From positions 124,001 through 188,000 of the forward strand of contig JAMLHK010000007.1 of assembly GCA_023957155.1 (NCBI GenBank): a stretch of 64,000 nucleotides of DNA. The letters are read 5' to 3'. A program made the translations under genes and the position numbers. Under the pieces are notes generated by a model, which was given only the letters and a program-made list of their open reading frames with translations, did no database searches and was not told the origin of the DNA. This document shows positions 17,325-27,200 of this stretch, piece after piece (the stretch's first letter is position 1; each line of letters opens with the position of its first letter). This stretch comes from Chitinophagaceae bacterium. GTDB lineage: Bacteria > Bacteroidota > Bacteroidia > Chitinophagales > Chitinophagaceae.

Positions 17325-18497
17325 ATGTCAGATTTACATAGGACAAAAGTACTTATAATTACAGGCATTCTCCCTGTTGCGGATATTATTGAAAAAAAAG
17401 ACGAAAATGATATTCTCTTAATCACAGAAGATAATATCAAAATATTTCATTCTGATATTGAATTTGACTATATTTTTACATCTCCAAAAGTCAATAAAAT
17501 TTTATCTTTATTAAGTACCAAATGGAGATCTTACTACAAGGTTCAGCAACAAGAACAATTTGGTTTAAGAGGCAGAGTTATAAACACACTTGGGATAATT
17601 ATGCTGCCCAAAAAATTCTTTTTCCGGAATATCCTATATAATCTCAGCTTTTGGCTAAACAGAAATAGAATCGAGTACATTATTAAAAAAACTCAACCTA
17701 CAATAATTCATGCTCAGTCTATAGGAGGGAATGCATTTTTCGCAAAAAAAATAAGTAAAAAATACAATATCCCTTATATTGTTACACTCAGAGGACTTAA
17801 CGAGCATACAGATCACTTAGTAATTAAGACTTTAGAATCTGCCAAGCATCTGATAGCGATCAGCCCGACTCAAAAAAGAATTGCTGAGAAAATAATAAAA
17901 GAAACGGTTAATTTTATTCCACACGGAGTATCGGATCATTTTTTTACCGGAAATAAAGAAAAAACCGTTACCCTCCCCTTAAGATTCATGGTAGTATGCA
18001 GACTATTAAAATTAAAAAACATTGATAAAGTTATTAAAGAAATATCTTCATTCGGAGAAAATTATACAATGGATATATATGGCGAGGGACCTGAAAAAGA
18101 AAACCTGCAAACCCTTATCGAACAGTTAAACTTAACCAACAGAATAAAACTAAAAGGCTATATTTTAAACGAAAGCCTACCCTACATATATAAAGAATAT
18201 GATATTTTCATAATGCCCAGCATCCCGGAAACTTTGGGAAGGGTATACTTTGAAGCAATGGCTGGCGGATTGCCGGTAATTGCTTCTAAAGATACAGGTG
18301 TAGATGGAATAGTAACGGATGGAATACACGGATACCTGGTAAATCATAAAGATGATAAATCTCTATACAAAATATTGAATCTGATATTTTCAAATCCCGA
18401 AAACATTCCTATAATGCGAAAGCATGCATTAGAACTGTCCAAACAATTCCGATGGGAAAGCATTTCAGAGCTACTCTATAACATATACAAGAACTAA
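17325..18497 (+). CDS. GT4-family glycosyltransferase
   Basis: The protein is a GT-B retaining glycosyltransferase: PHGVSDHFF, MVVCRLLKLKNIDKVI, IYGEGPEKENLQ, and the E-x7-E motif in PETLGRVYFEAMAGGLP. The frame opens with TTG at 17307, but ATG 17325 (390 residues) is the more natural start. It follows the second polymerase by 56 bases. A 278-base A+T-rich spacer with no recognisable terminator separates it from the deacetylase gene. It probably builds the second repeat unit; sugar donor and acceptor cannot be inferred. Confidence 0.82.
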   Translation: MSDLHRTKVLIITGILPVADIIEKKDENDILLITEDNIKIFHSDIEFDYIFTSPKVNKILSLLSTKWRSYYKVQQQEQFGLRGRVINTLGIIMLPKKFFFRNILYNLSFWLNRNRIEYIIKKTQPTIIHAQSIGGNAFFAKKISKKYNIPYIVTLRGLNEHTDHLVIKTLESAKHLIAISPTQKRIAEKIIKETVNFIPHGVSDHFFTGNKEKTVTLPLRFMVVCRLLKLKNIDKVIKEISSFGENYTMDIYGEGPEKENLQTLIEQLNLTNRIKLKGYILNESLPYIYKEYDIFIMPSIPETLGRVYFEAMAGGLPVIASKDTGVDGIVTDGIHGYLVNHKDDKSLYKILNLIFSNPENIPIMRKHALELSKQFRWESISELLYNIYKN

Positions 18498-18775
18498 AAC
18501 TATTTTATAAGATATTAATCGGTGGATGCAACTCAATATACTATATAAAGTGACTATTTTTGTGCCTTAAAAGTCATTATATCCTATCCGTTCTAAACGT
18601 TCCAATCCCATCAGTAGAAATAAATAGACCTCTAATAAATTTATAAATAAGAGATGCGAAGAGGAAACAATTTATTCGTTTAAAGGCATAAACCCTAAAT
18701 TAATATATTATAATTACAATATATTATCTTTAAATAGGTCATTGTCTTCTTTCCTAACTCAAATTAAATAACAAC

Positions 18776-19636
18776 ATGATTCAACTTATTACGAATGCTG
18801 ACGATTTTGGCATGACCGTTTCTATCACAGATGCTATAATAGACAGCCATTTGAATGGTATAATGAAAAGTACTACCATAATGATTAATAGAGAAGGCAC
18901 AGACTATGCCATCAAAAAAGCGAAAGAAATATCTTCTTTAGGAGTCGGAATACATTTCAACCTTACAGGGGGAAAACCGATCTCTTCCCCTGATAAGATC
19001 CCAGAACTATTAAATGAAAAAGGGAATTTTAAACCCAATAAGGAGCAAAGAACTAACCTATTATTTGGGAAACACAAATTAAATCAGGTAAAAATTGAAT
19101 TAAAAAACCAGTTAGAGTATTTGCTAGACAATGGCATAACACCTTCACATTATGATAGTCATCATCATATAACAGGAGTACCTTTAGCATTCCGAGCCGC
19201 CATAGAAGTTGCCCAACAACATAATATTAATAAGGCAAGAATTACTAACACGAACTACTGGTATAATCCCGAATTTACCAATTACACCTTTAAGCTAAAA
19301 CAAAAACTTAAATCCTTTCCCAAATCTATTATCCATAATAGAAACAAAAAGACACTCACAAAAAATGGATTTAAAACTCCTGATTATAAAATTTTACCAT
19401 CAAGGGTTTACCCCTTTGATAAAAACCATATCAATCAGTTTATAAATACATTAAGAGTATTGAAAAATGGAATAACAGAAATTAGTTTCCATCCTGGATA
19501 TGCAAATTCAAGCGGGGAAGATTCCGTAAAAACAGCACAATTAAGACTTAATGATTTAGAAGTGGCAAAATCTGATATTGTCAAAGAATTTATTCTGCAC
19601 AACAAAATTCAACTTATCAATTTTAATGATATCTAA
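18776..19636 (+). CDS. ChbG/YdjC-type carbohydrate deacetylase
   Basis: The 286-residue protein is a YdjC-fold deacetylase (PF04794). It has the metal/catalytic residues in TNADDFGM (Asp9, Asp10), GIHFNLTGG (His60) and SHYDSHHHITGVP (His125, Asp127, His129-His131), plus a late SFHPGYA. Family members remove N-acetyl groups from chito-oligosaccharides or hopanoid-linked sugars. In this locus it may de-N-acetylate a sugar of the repeat unit, creating a free amine. It has no signal peptide, so it should act in the cytoplasm on nucleotide- or lipid-linked substrates. It is separated on both sides by long A+T-rich spacers, so it could have its own promoter. Confidence 0.85.
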   Translation: MIQLITNADDFGMTVSITDAIIDSHLNGIMKSTTIMINREGTDYAIKKAKEISSLGVGIHFNLTGGKPISSPDKIPELLNEKGNFKPNKEQRTNLLFGKHKLNQVKIELKNQLEYLLDNGITPSHYDSHHHITGVPLAFRAAIEVAQQHNINKARITNTNYWYNPEFTNYTFKLKQKLKSFPKSIIHNRNKKTLTKNGFKTPDYKILPSRVYPFDKNHINQFINTLRVLKNGITEISFHPGYANSSGEDSVKTAQLRLNDLEVAKSDIVKEFILHNKIQLINFNDI

Positions 19637-20022
19637 CAATGAATATAATATCCCTGAATAAAATGCTTCATCAAAAAAGGTACATATAAGACTAATTAAT
19701 TCCATAATTAATATAGCAAAGAAGTCAAAGTATATTTAAGATAATCATATACCTCACCGATAAAAGCTAAGGACACATTTTAATTAACCAGATAATAAAT
19801 TCAACATAGTAATTACCCCACCTCAATCGTTCATTTTTTAAATAATACCGCTTCTGTATTATTTAAAAAACAATAAAGTATCTTATATAGAAAAACCACA
19901 GATGATAACATAATCCATCGTCGGCATCACTTCTATATAAGACTAAAATGCATAAATTTCAGTTCAATATCCTAAAAGAGAAATATCAGCTAAAATGAAT
20001 ATTAATAACAAACAGCTCTCAA
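19637..20022. other. gene-free A+T-rich spacer with a perfect hairpin
   Basis: These 386 bases hold no credible reading frame and are very A+T-rich. The one clear structure is a perfect 15-bp inverted repeat at 19834-19870 (listed separately). The spacer separates the deacetylase from a glycosyltransferase whose best start is GTG 20023, so it probably contains a transcription start or stop. Confidence 0.6.
19834..19870. repeat. perfect 15-bp inverted repeat with 7-nt loop
   Basis: The left arm TTTTTTAAATAATAC (19834-19848) and right arm GTATTATTTAAAAAA (19856-19870) are exact reverse complements, separated by CGCTTCT. In RNA this forms a long A-U hairpin. It lacks the G+C-rich stem of a classical terminator but is nearly symmetric and could act as a bidirectional attenuator between transcripts, or be a remnant of a small mobile repeat. 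Confidence 0.6.
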
Positions 20023-21177
20023 GTGAATAAACAGACAATAATACATATAGCAAACGATTATACCGGTTCAATGGTCTATAAGAATTTAATCACAGAGCTG
20101 GATCAGTTAAAAACAGAACAAATCATATACACACCAATAAAAACAAATGCTAATATTGGAAAAAATGAGGTTCACTTAAGTACAAATGGCTCAAAAATCA
20201 TCTATTCTAATATTTTGAACAAATCAATTGATAGAATATTCTATAAACATAAGATAAAAAAAATTATTAAGGACATTGAATCCAAGATTGATTTCTCCAG
20301 AGTTAAACTCATACATGCCCATACATGGTATAGTGATGGTGGAGTAGCTTATCTGCTTTCAAAAAAATACAACATACCATACATTGTAACAGTAAGAAAT
20401 TCTGACCTAAATGTGTTTTATAAGTATTTGATACATAAAAGAAGATTTGGAAGAAAAATATTAGAAAATGCCAACAAAATAATTCTAATAGCTGCCACCT
20501 ATAAAGCAAGAACATTAAGTTTATCGTCACTACAATCTGTTAAAAAAGAAATCGAAAGAAAAATGTTAATTATTCCTAATGGTGTGGATAGCTTTTGGAT
20601 CGATCACACAAGAAAAATACAAACCGATGGGATACCAGCTTCGAAGGATATTTATAATCTCCTGTTTATAGGAAAATTTTCAAAAGGGAAAAATATAATT
20701 GCCTTACAAAAGGCAATTATTCAAATGCAAAGAGAAGACCGGTTTAATGTAATCTTACATATTGTTGGCGGTGATGGCGATAGAAAGAAATTAGCTATCA
20801 GACAAATCAAATCCTTTCCCAATTTGTTTAAATACTATGGGAAGGTATACGACAAACAGCAATTACTTCAGGTTTTTAGAAGCTGTGACATTTTCACTAT
20901 GCCATCGAGGCACGAAACTTTTGGGCTGGTCTATGTAGAAGCAATGCTGCAAGGCTTACCGATCTTATATACTCAGCATGAAGGAATAGACGGATTTTAT
21001 GAAGAGAAGATTGGGGAGAAAGTGCAAAACTTCTCCACAGAAGAAATTAAACAAAAGCTGTATGCTTTGATAATCAATCTTAATAACTACATTATTCCAA
21101 CAAACAAAATAAAACAAAACCATAACTGGACTTCAATTGCAAAAATATACCTGTCTTTATACGAGAATTCAGTATAA
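20023..21177 (+). CDS. GT4-family glycosyltransferase
   Basis: The 384-residue GT-B enzyme shows IPNGVDSFWI, LLFIGKFSKGKNII, and E-x7-E in HETFGLVYVEAMLQGLP. The start is GTG at 20023: it gives the first beta strand MNKQTIIHIANDYTGS expected for the fold, and no ATG lies earlier in frame without losing it. The gene is isolated by 386 bases upstream and 208 bases downstream. Base composition is very A+T-rich. It probably extends the glycan of cassette 2; donor unknown. Confidence 0.8.
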   Translation: MNKQTIIHIANDYTGSMVYKNLITELDQLKTEQIIYTPIKTNANIGKNEVHLSTNGSKIIYSNILNKSIDRIFYKHKIKKIIKDIESKIDFSRVKLIHAHTWYSDGGVAYLLSKKYNIPYIVTVRNSDLNVFYKYLIHKRRFGRKILENANKIILIAATYKARTLSLSSLQSVKKEIERKMLIIPNGVDSFWIDHTRKIQTDGIPASKDIYNLLFIGKFSKGKNIIALQKAIIQMQREDRFNVILHIVGGDGDRKKLAIRQIKSFPNLFKYYGKVYDKQQLLQVFRSCDIFTMPSRHETFGLVYVEAMLQGLPILYTQHEGIDGFYEEKIGEKVQNFSTEEIKQKLYALIINLNNYIIPTNKIKQNHNWTSIAKIYLSLYENSV

Positions 21178-21385
21178 TGGAGGAGTTTTTGCCGAATCAA
21201 AACAATGGATGATTGATTAGTATACAAGTAAACTGCGATAACAAACATAATATTGAAACCAAGGCTAAAAAACACTGGACACGTATAAATATAAGCATAC
21301 ACTCAGACAATGCAACCATTTGTTAACCTACTTTGTCTACAGCAGTTGTATTTATGCCAATAAATAAAAATTATCTATTTTAAAA

Positions 21386-22591
21386 ATGAAGATTCTTTAC
21401 ATTCATCAGTATTTTAATACACCACAGGAACCCGGTGGAACAAGATCATACTGGTTTTCAAAAGAGCTTGTCAACGCTGGCCATGAGGTCATCATGTTCA
21501 CATCAGCAAGAAAAGAACAACAGCATTTTATAGAAAGGAAAAACATTGAAGGAATAGCAGTTACCTATGTCCGCAATACATATAATGGTGAAATGGGAGT
21601 CATTCAACGCGCATGGTCCTTCGTACGGTTTATGTTCTATGCGATATGGTTTGGCATAAGACAAAAAGATATAGACCTTGTATATGCAACATCCACCCCA
21701 CTTTCTGTAGCTTTCCCGGCAATGGTGATCAAATGGTTTAAAGGTGTTCCTTTTATATTTGAAGTACGCGACTTATGGCCGGAAGTACCCATTCAAATGG
21801 GGGCAATCAAAAATAAGTTGCTCATAAAGCTGCTTTACTGGTTTGAAAAAAGGATATATATTTCTGCCGCACATGTAGTAACCCTGTCGCCCGGCATGAA
21901 GGAGGGAGTTCTTAAATATGGTATCCCCGAACAAAAAGTGTCTATGATCCCCAATATGTCTAAAAAAGAGGAATTTTATGAGCGTCCGAAGAACGAGGCA
22001 ATAGCCAAAGCATTTGGAATTAGCTTAAACAAATTTAACGCTATTCACTTTGGTGCTATGGGCATTGCAAATCATTTAGAGTATATCATAGATGCCGCAG
22101 CGGATTTAAAGAAAAGAAACTTGGAAGATATAGACATCCTGTTCCTAGGGTCGGGAAGTGTGGAAAGCAAATTGAAACAAAGATGCGAATCCGAAGGGCT
22201 TTCTAATGTAAAGTTTCTGGGCAAGCACCCGATGCAAACCCTTTCGGAAATCGTAAACCTCTGTGATGTGTCTATTGTAAGTTTTGCCAACATTCCCGTA
22301 CTCTATACTAATTCCCCAAACAAGCTTTTTGATTCTCTTTCAGCTGCAAAGCCCATCATCGTCAATTCAGCGGGATGGACAAAAGAAATGGTGGAACATA
22401 ATCACTGTGGCTTATTTACTAACCCTGACTCTCCTAAAAGCCTGGCTGACGCACTATTCAAACTATCAACTTCACCCGAAACTGTAAAAAAGATGGGGAC
22501 GAATAGCAGGAGTTTAGCCGAAACGGTTTATGACAAAACCATAGCATGCAAAACATTTTATGCGCTTATCAACCGCTTCAATAAAGCATGA
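21386..22591 (+). CDS. WbuB-like GT4 glycosyltransferase
   Basis: This 401-residue protein begins MKILYIHQYFNTPQEPGGTR and has VPFIFEVRDLWPEVPIQMGA, SPGMKEGV, FGAMGIANHLEYIIDAA and NSPNKLFDSLSAAKPI, the pattern of WbuB/WbpX-like family 4 transferases. E. coli WbuB is known to use UDP-L-FucNAc, and the donor genes fnlABC sit 20 kb upstream in the same locus, so this is a second candidate FucNAc transferase alongside the 2630-3835 enzyme. It is the last polysaccharide gene before the housekeeping rlmH, 38 bases downstream. Confidence 0.83.
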   Translation: MKILYIHQYFNTPQEPGGTRSYWFSKELVNAGHEVIMFTSARKEQQHFIERKNIEGIAVTYVRNTYNGEMGVIQRAWSFVRFMFYAIWFGIRQKDIDLVYATSTPLSVAFPAMVIKWFKGVPFIFEVRDLWPEVPIQMGAIKNKLLIKLLYWFEKRIYISAAHVVTLSPGMKEGVLKYGIPEQKVSMIPNMSKKEEFYERPKNEAIAKAFGISLNKFNAIHFGAMGIANHLEYIIDAAADLKKRNLEDIDILFLGSGSVESKLKQRCESEGLSNVKFLGKHPMQTLSEIVNLCDVSIVSFANIPVLYTNSPNKLFDSLSAAKPIIVNSAGWTKEMVEHNHCGLFTNPDSPKSLADALFKLSTSPETVKKMGTNSRSLAETVYDKTIACKTFYALINRFNKA

Positions 22592-22629
22592 AATATCCAT
22601 CCCGATAAAGGAAATTAAAAGAGACTTAT

Positions 22630-23103
22630 ATGAAAATCCAACTTCTTTGCATAGGGAAAGAGAACAACCTCAATATAAAAACCGGGATTGAAGAGTTTAC
22701 ACTGCGAATTAGCCGCTACTATCCTGCAGAATGGAAAATTATCTCCCCCTCAAAAAGCTGGACAGGTTTACAGGAAAAAGCATTAAAAGTAAAAGAAGCA
22801 GCCTTGATACTGGAAAGAATAAGAAAAGACGATTATCTCGTGGCACTGGATGAAAAAGGCATTCTACTCAGCTCAGCAAAGCTGGCTTCATGGATACAGT
22901 CCAGAGCTAATGAAAGTATTAAACAACTGGTATTTTTAATCGGAGGGGCTTATGGACTGGATGAATCTGTACTAAAACGAGCTAATTTTATATGGTCGTT
23001 ATCCCCTCTTACTTTCCCTCATCAGTTAGTACGATTAATATTAACCGAACAGGTATATCGTGCCTGTACTATTATCAAAAACGAAAAATACCATCATGCA
23101 TAA
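22630..23103 (+). CDS. rlmH: 23S rRNA (pseudouridine1915-N3)-methyltransferase RlmH
   Basis: The 157-residue protein is a complete SPOUT methyltransferase of the RlmH type. It has LVALDEKG, the SAM-binding knot region FLIGGAYGLDESV, and the conserved end SLSPLTFPHQLVRLILTEQVYRA followed by NEKYHHA, split here by only a few residues. It methylates pseudouridine 1915 in helix 69 of 23S rRNA. The ATG at 22630 gives the standard N-terminus MKIQLLCIGK. It marks the end of the capsule locus and may be read through from it. Confidence 0.95.
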   Translation: MKIQLLCIGKENNLNIKTGIEEFTLRISRYYPAEWKIISPSKSWTGLQEKALKVKEAALILERIRKDDYLVALDEKGILLSSAKLASWIQSRANESIKQLVFLIGGAYGLDESVLKRANFIWSLSPLTFPHQLVRLILTEQVYRACTIIKNEKYHHA

Positions 23104-23146
23104 CGCTTCTGCCAACATTATAAAATACTAATCTAACCCCGTTTCC

Positions 23147-23794
23147 ATGTCTGTAACACTCCTTATACTCATCGTCACCAGCATCGTTTCTATAGTCGCT
23201 CTTAAAAATGAGCAGTTACTGGATAATTTGATTTTTTATCCGCCGGCAGTGACCGAAAGAAAACAATATTATCGCTTCTTCACCTGTGGCTTTATACATG
23301 CCAATATACCCCATCTTGTATTCAACATGTATTCGTTCTGGATATTCGGCGAATATGTAGAAATACTTTTCATGTCAATCTTTGGACACATGGGGCGATG
23401 GTATTACTTACTCATGTATATCACGGCGCTAGCGGTATGTCTGTTGCCAACCTATGCCAAAAATAAAGACAATTACTACTATAGAAGTCTCGGTGCTTCA
23501 GGTGCTGTTTCCGCAGTAATTTTTGTCTTTATTTTCCTCAACCCGCTGCAGGGAATAGGACTGATCTTTCTGCCCAGAGAGCTGATGATACCCGGCTTTA
23601 TCTTTGGCTTTTTATATTTAGCTATTTCTTCCTATTTAGATAAAAAAGGCGGGGGCAATATTAATCACTCGGCTCATATATGGGGAGCCATATACGGGAT
23701 TATATTTCTTATTGTAACCGCCTGGTTATTTTCAGGAATTAATTTATTAGACAATTTTTTGCTATCAGTCAAATCATATTTTAGCAGATCCTAA
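23147..23794 (+). CDS. rhomboid-family intramembrane serine protease
   Basis: The 215-residue protein has six or so hydrophobic segments and the rhomboid signature: GFIHANIPHLVFNM in the first loop/helix, nucleophile Ser118 in LGASGAVSA, and His177 in NHSAHIWGAIYG. It should cleave membrane proteins within the bilayer; the substrate is unknown. Its last 27 codons lie in a 97-bp sequence that recurs, diverged, at 27832-27928. Just downstream, on the other strand, the same repeat keeps a 12-codon relic of the tilS 3' end, so this gene was originally convergent with tilS. Confidence 0.9.
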   Translation: MSVTLLILIVTSIVSIVALKNEQLLDNLIFYPPAVTERKQYYRFFTCGFIHANIPHLVFNMYSFWIFGEYVEILFMSIFGHMGRWYYLLMYITALAVCLLPTYAKNKDNYYYRSLGASGAVSAVIFVFIFLNPLQGIGLIFLPRELMIPGFIFGFLYLAISSYLDKKGGGNINHSAHIWGAIYGIIFLIVTAWLFSGINLLDNFLLSVKSYFSRS

Positions 23795-23810
23795 GCTTAC
23801 CCTAAGTACG
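23714..23810 (+). repeat. left copy of a 97-bp diverged direct repeat (rhomboid/tilS junction)
   Basis: This copy covers the rhomboid codons for VTAWLFSGINLLDN onward, the stop at 23792-23794 and 16 bases beyond. It aligns without gaps to 27832-27928, with 77 of 97 bases identical by hand alignment and 17 of the 20 differences transitions. On the minus strand, 23774-23809 reads VLRVSLGSAKI plus stop, matching the true TilS end MLRISLETVEI, so a tilS tail is preserved here although tilS itself lies 4 kb away. Confidence 0.85.
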
Positions 23811-24235
23811 ACTCTTATATTGGACAATACTGTCAACTAATTACCAACTCTTTTACTCATAGAATCTTCCTATTCTATTTTATATCAACCACACTTTTTC
23901 TTTTTCTGATTTTGGCAATTCCTAATTATAAGAACCTTTATAAGCCAAACCTATTTTAACCTCTAATGGACAAATCTGAGGAATCCCACACTTACAACAC
24001 AATAACAGTAAAGTATCCATTTCAATATTCTTATTTATAAACAATTTTCTCTAAATAATTTATTATTAATATTGATACATAAGGAACAACACATATTTGT
24101 AATTAAATATATTTAAATTCAAAAGAAAAGTATTTTTTTGCATGGTTATTGTAGCCCCATCTACCAATATTCGTCTTTAATTAAAAAGATATTATATATT
24201 ACTAGACCGTAAACCTGACAAATTTTATCCCTTTC
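23811..24235. other. gene-free, very A+T-rich spacer before the PL8 gene
   Basis: About 425 bases after the left repeat contain no open frame of note and are strongly A+T-rich. They presumably hold the promoter of the chondroitinase-like gene; CATATTTG near 24092-24099 is one mismatch from the Bacteroidota -7 consensus TAnnTTTG, but no convincing -33 partner was found. No similarity to the tilS coding region could be seen beyond the repeat. Confidence 0.5.
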
Positions 24236-27200
24236 ATGATTGCTACTTTTAAATCCAATTCTTTTTTTAAAACATCAAAAAAAACAATAATATCTTTCTC
24301 CATACTTATACTTACCTACAATATCATATATGCACAGCCTGACCTAGAGCATGCCGTACCGGCTAATTATAATACAACCCAAGGGACACTTTCGATAAGC
24401 GACAGGCATTACCGCCTTGGAGAACAATCACTTAGATGGGATTGGATAGCCGGAGATACACTGATAATTGATTTAACTCCCGATGAGGAAGATGAAGTGA
24501 ATCCATACTTAACATTATGGGCAAAGAATCACTTTGAAATGTGGATACACAACGAACTTCCTTCAACTGATACTTTTGAAGTTAAATTCATTAATTACGA
24601 CAATGAAGACCAATTTCGTTTTCGCTTCAATATTAATTATAAAGGATGGAGAAAAATGCTACGTAGCTATCGCTTAGACATGCTAAAACAATATATAACA
24701 TATAACACATACAAATGGAATGTAGATAAAATTTATCTATTAGCTCCCAATATAGGAAGCGGGTCTATATACATAGACAATATACAATATATGAGAGACT
24801 CTGAAATGAAATATTCTGACCGTCAGATGCCCGACCTCTATGCATTAGCTAACGATAAAGATAAACTTTCCAGTGATCTATATTACAAAATTGATAGCCT
24901 TAATAATTCAATACCGGTATCGATTCCAACTCCAACCGAATTAGCCGGGCTTTCTTCTATCCGCAATAAAATTTTACAACAAACTTTCAGTTCAGCACCC
25001 TCTTCAAATAACTTAACGAGTGCTAACTTGGAATATGAGTTCTATAATATTGTAACAAATGACAGCTTAATTAAGGGAAAAGACATTGAAAAGCCTGCAC
25101 AAATTTCCCAGATGTTTATGACCTTCACATATAGCTATATATATAACAATAATACCGATAGTAAAGATAAAGCTATCAATTTGTTGAGGTTAATGCTGGA
25201 TTGCGGGCTAGCCGGTGGAAGTGGACGATGGTTTGCGGGGAATTATAATGGCTATAATGATACGGTATTCTTTAAGACCCTCACCGATGCTTACCGGTTT
25301 ATTCCGGATGATCTTAAATACTCTATATATGATTTCCTAAAATGGTCAACTGATGTCAATTTGGGGTGGATGGACAATCCGGAAGGACTTTTTGACACTG
25401 ATAACATTTATACACTTTGCAGGGCTTACCTTTGTACCATTCTATATAATCCAGATACCGCTACTGCAGTAAAAGACTTAAAATGTCTCAAAGCTTTTAT
25501 TGAGAAATTTTTAACCTTTCAACCGGGAGATACTGATGGTATGAAACCGGATGGAACTGTCTTTCACCACTTTGCACACTATAACGGGTACGCTTACGCG
25601 TTCTCAAGACTTATAGACCCTATTTTATCCACACTAAGCGGTACAGTCTTTCAAATAAATGATACTGCATATTCCTATTTAAGAAAAGTAGTGTACTCCC
25701 AATACATTTCAAGCAACGAAGTACAATACGCCAATAGTCTTTGCGGAAGAAACCCTTTTTCAACAAATATTTCCTTTGCGAAGAGACATTTTTATTCTTT
25801 ATCACTAATAGGAGGAGATGTTGCGGGTGCTCCTTTTGATCCTGTTGCAGCAGGAGTATATATTCGACTATATGGCAAAAACGAGACATTCCCGGGCATC
25901 TCTGCAGAACCTTTTCCTTCCGGCTTCTGGCAAATGAACTATAGCCCGCTGGCCATGTACAGAAGAAATAACTGGGCTGCAACCATCAAAGGCATCAATA
26001 ACTATTTCTGGGGAACCGAAATTTACCCGGGAGCCAACCGCTACGGAAGATATCAAAGTTACGGAGCAGTGGAAATCATGTACCCCGATGGGCTTGCAGG
26101 AAGCGGTATAAGCGCTGCCGGATGGGACTGGAATAAAATACCTGGTGCCACAACCATAGCCTTGCCTTTTAACTCGTTAGTACTACCTTCTTCTCAAAGC
26201 AAATTAGACGAAAAAAACCAATTCAACTTTTCCGGTGGAGTAAAGTTTGAAACTCCTGCTCTTAATGCTCCCTCTGATGTGATCCTGACTGAGCTTCACG
26301 GCAACTATGGTATGTTTGCTTTGAATTTTAAACAAATAGCAGCTACTGCCACCCATAACTCCAGCTTTGTATTTCGTAAATCCTTTTTCTGCTTCGATGA
26401 TAAAATAGTTTGTCTGGGAAGTAATATCAACAACAACGATGCTGCTAATAAAACCATTACCACTTTGTTCCAGGGTACTTTACCTTCCACCTCTACACCT
26501 ACCATTATTGACGGGGCAGCAAAAACCGGCATTTCCCAATCCGAGGACCTTACCCAAACAAACCCACACTGGCTTATAGATGCATATAAAACAGGATACT
26601 ATGTTCTGCCAGGCAATACCATACATCTGGAAAGACAGTCCCAGACGAGCCCCGACCAGTCCGGCTCAGGAGCCACTACTACCGCCAACTTTGCCAATGC
26701 GTATATAGACCACGGCTATGCGCCTGCAAGTGCTGACTATGCTTATGTTATTGCACCCAATACCACCAGTCAGGGCATGACCACTTTTGCCACAAGTATG
26801 CAATCGCCATCTACCCGGGCTTTTGATATTCTCCAACAAGACACCGCAGCTCATATCGTCCGTGAGAATACCAACAGTGTTACTGGCTTCAGTCTCTTTT
26901 TACCTAACAACAACCTGCTTACCAATGATATTCTCAAAAGTAATGATGCACCCTGTGTAGCTGTTATGCAGATAAAAGAGGATACATTGCGTATCTCACT
27001 GGTTAACCCTGACCTGAACCTTGTTAATAATAAAAGTACAGCTGTTCCCATTACATTAACACTATATGGATCCTGGTCAAAAATCCCCGGCTTACCTTCT
27101 CATTACGCCTATGTATTATCGTCAGAAGGATCGCAAACTATTGTTCAGTTTAACCCGGTTGACGGAATGCCTGCCGAAATCGCCATGATCAAAAGCAATG

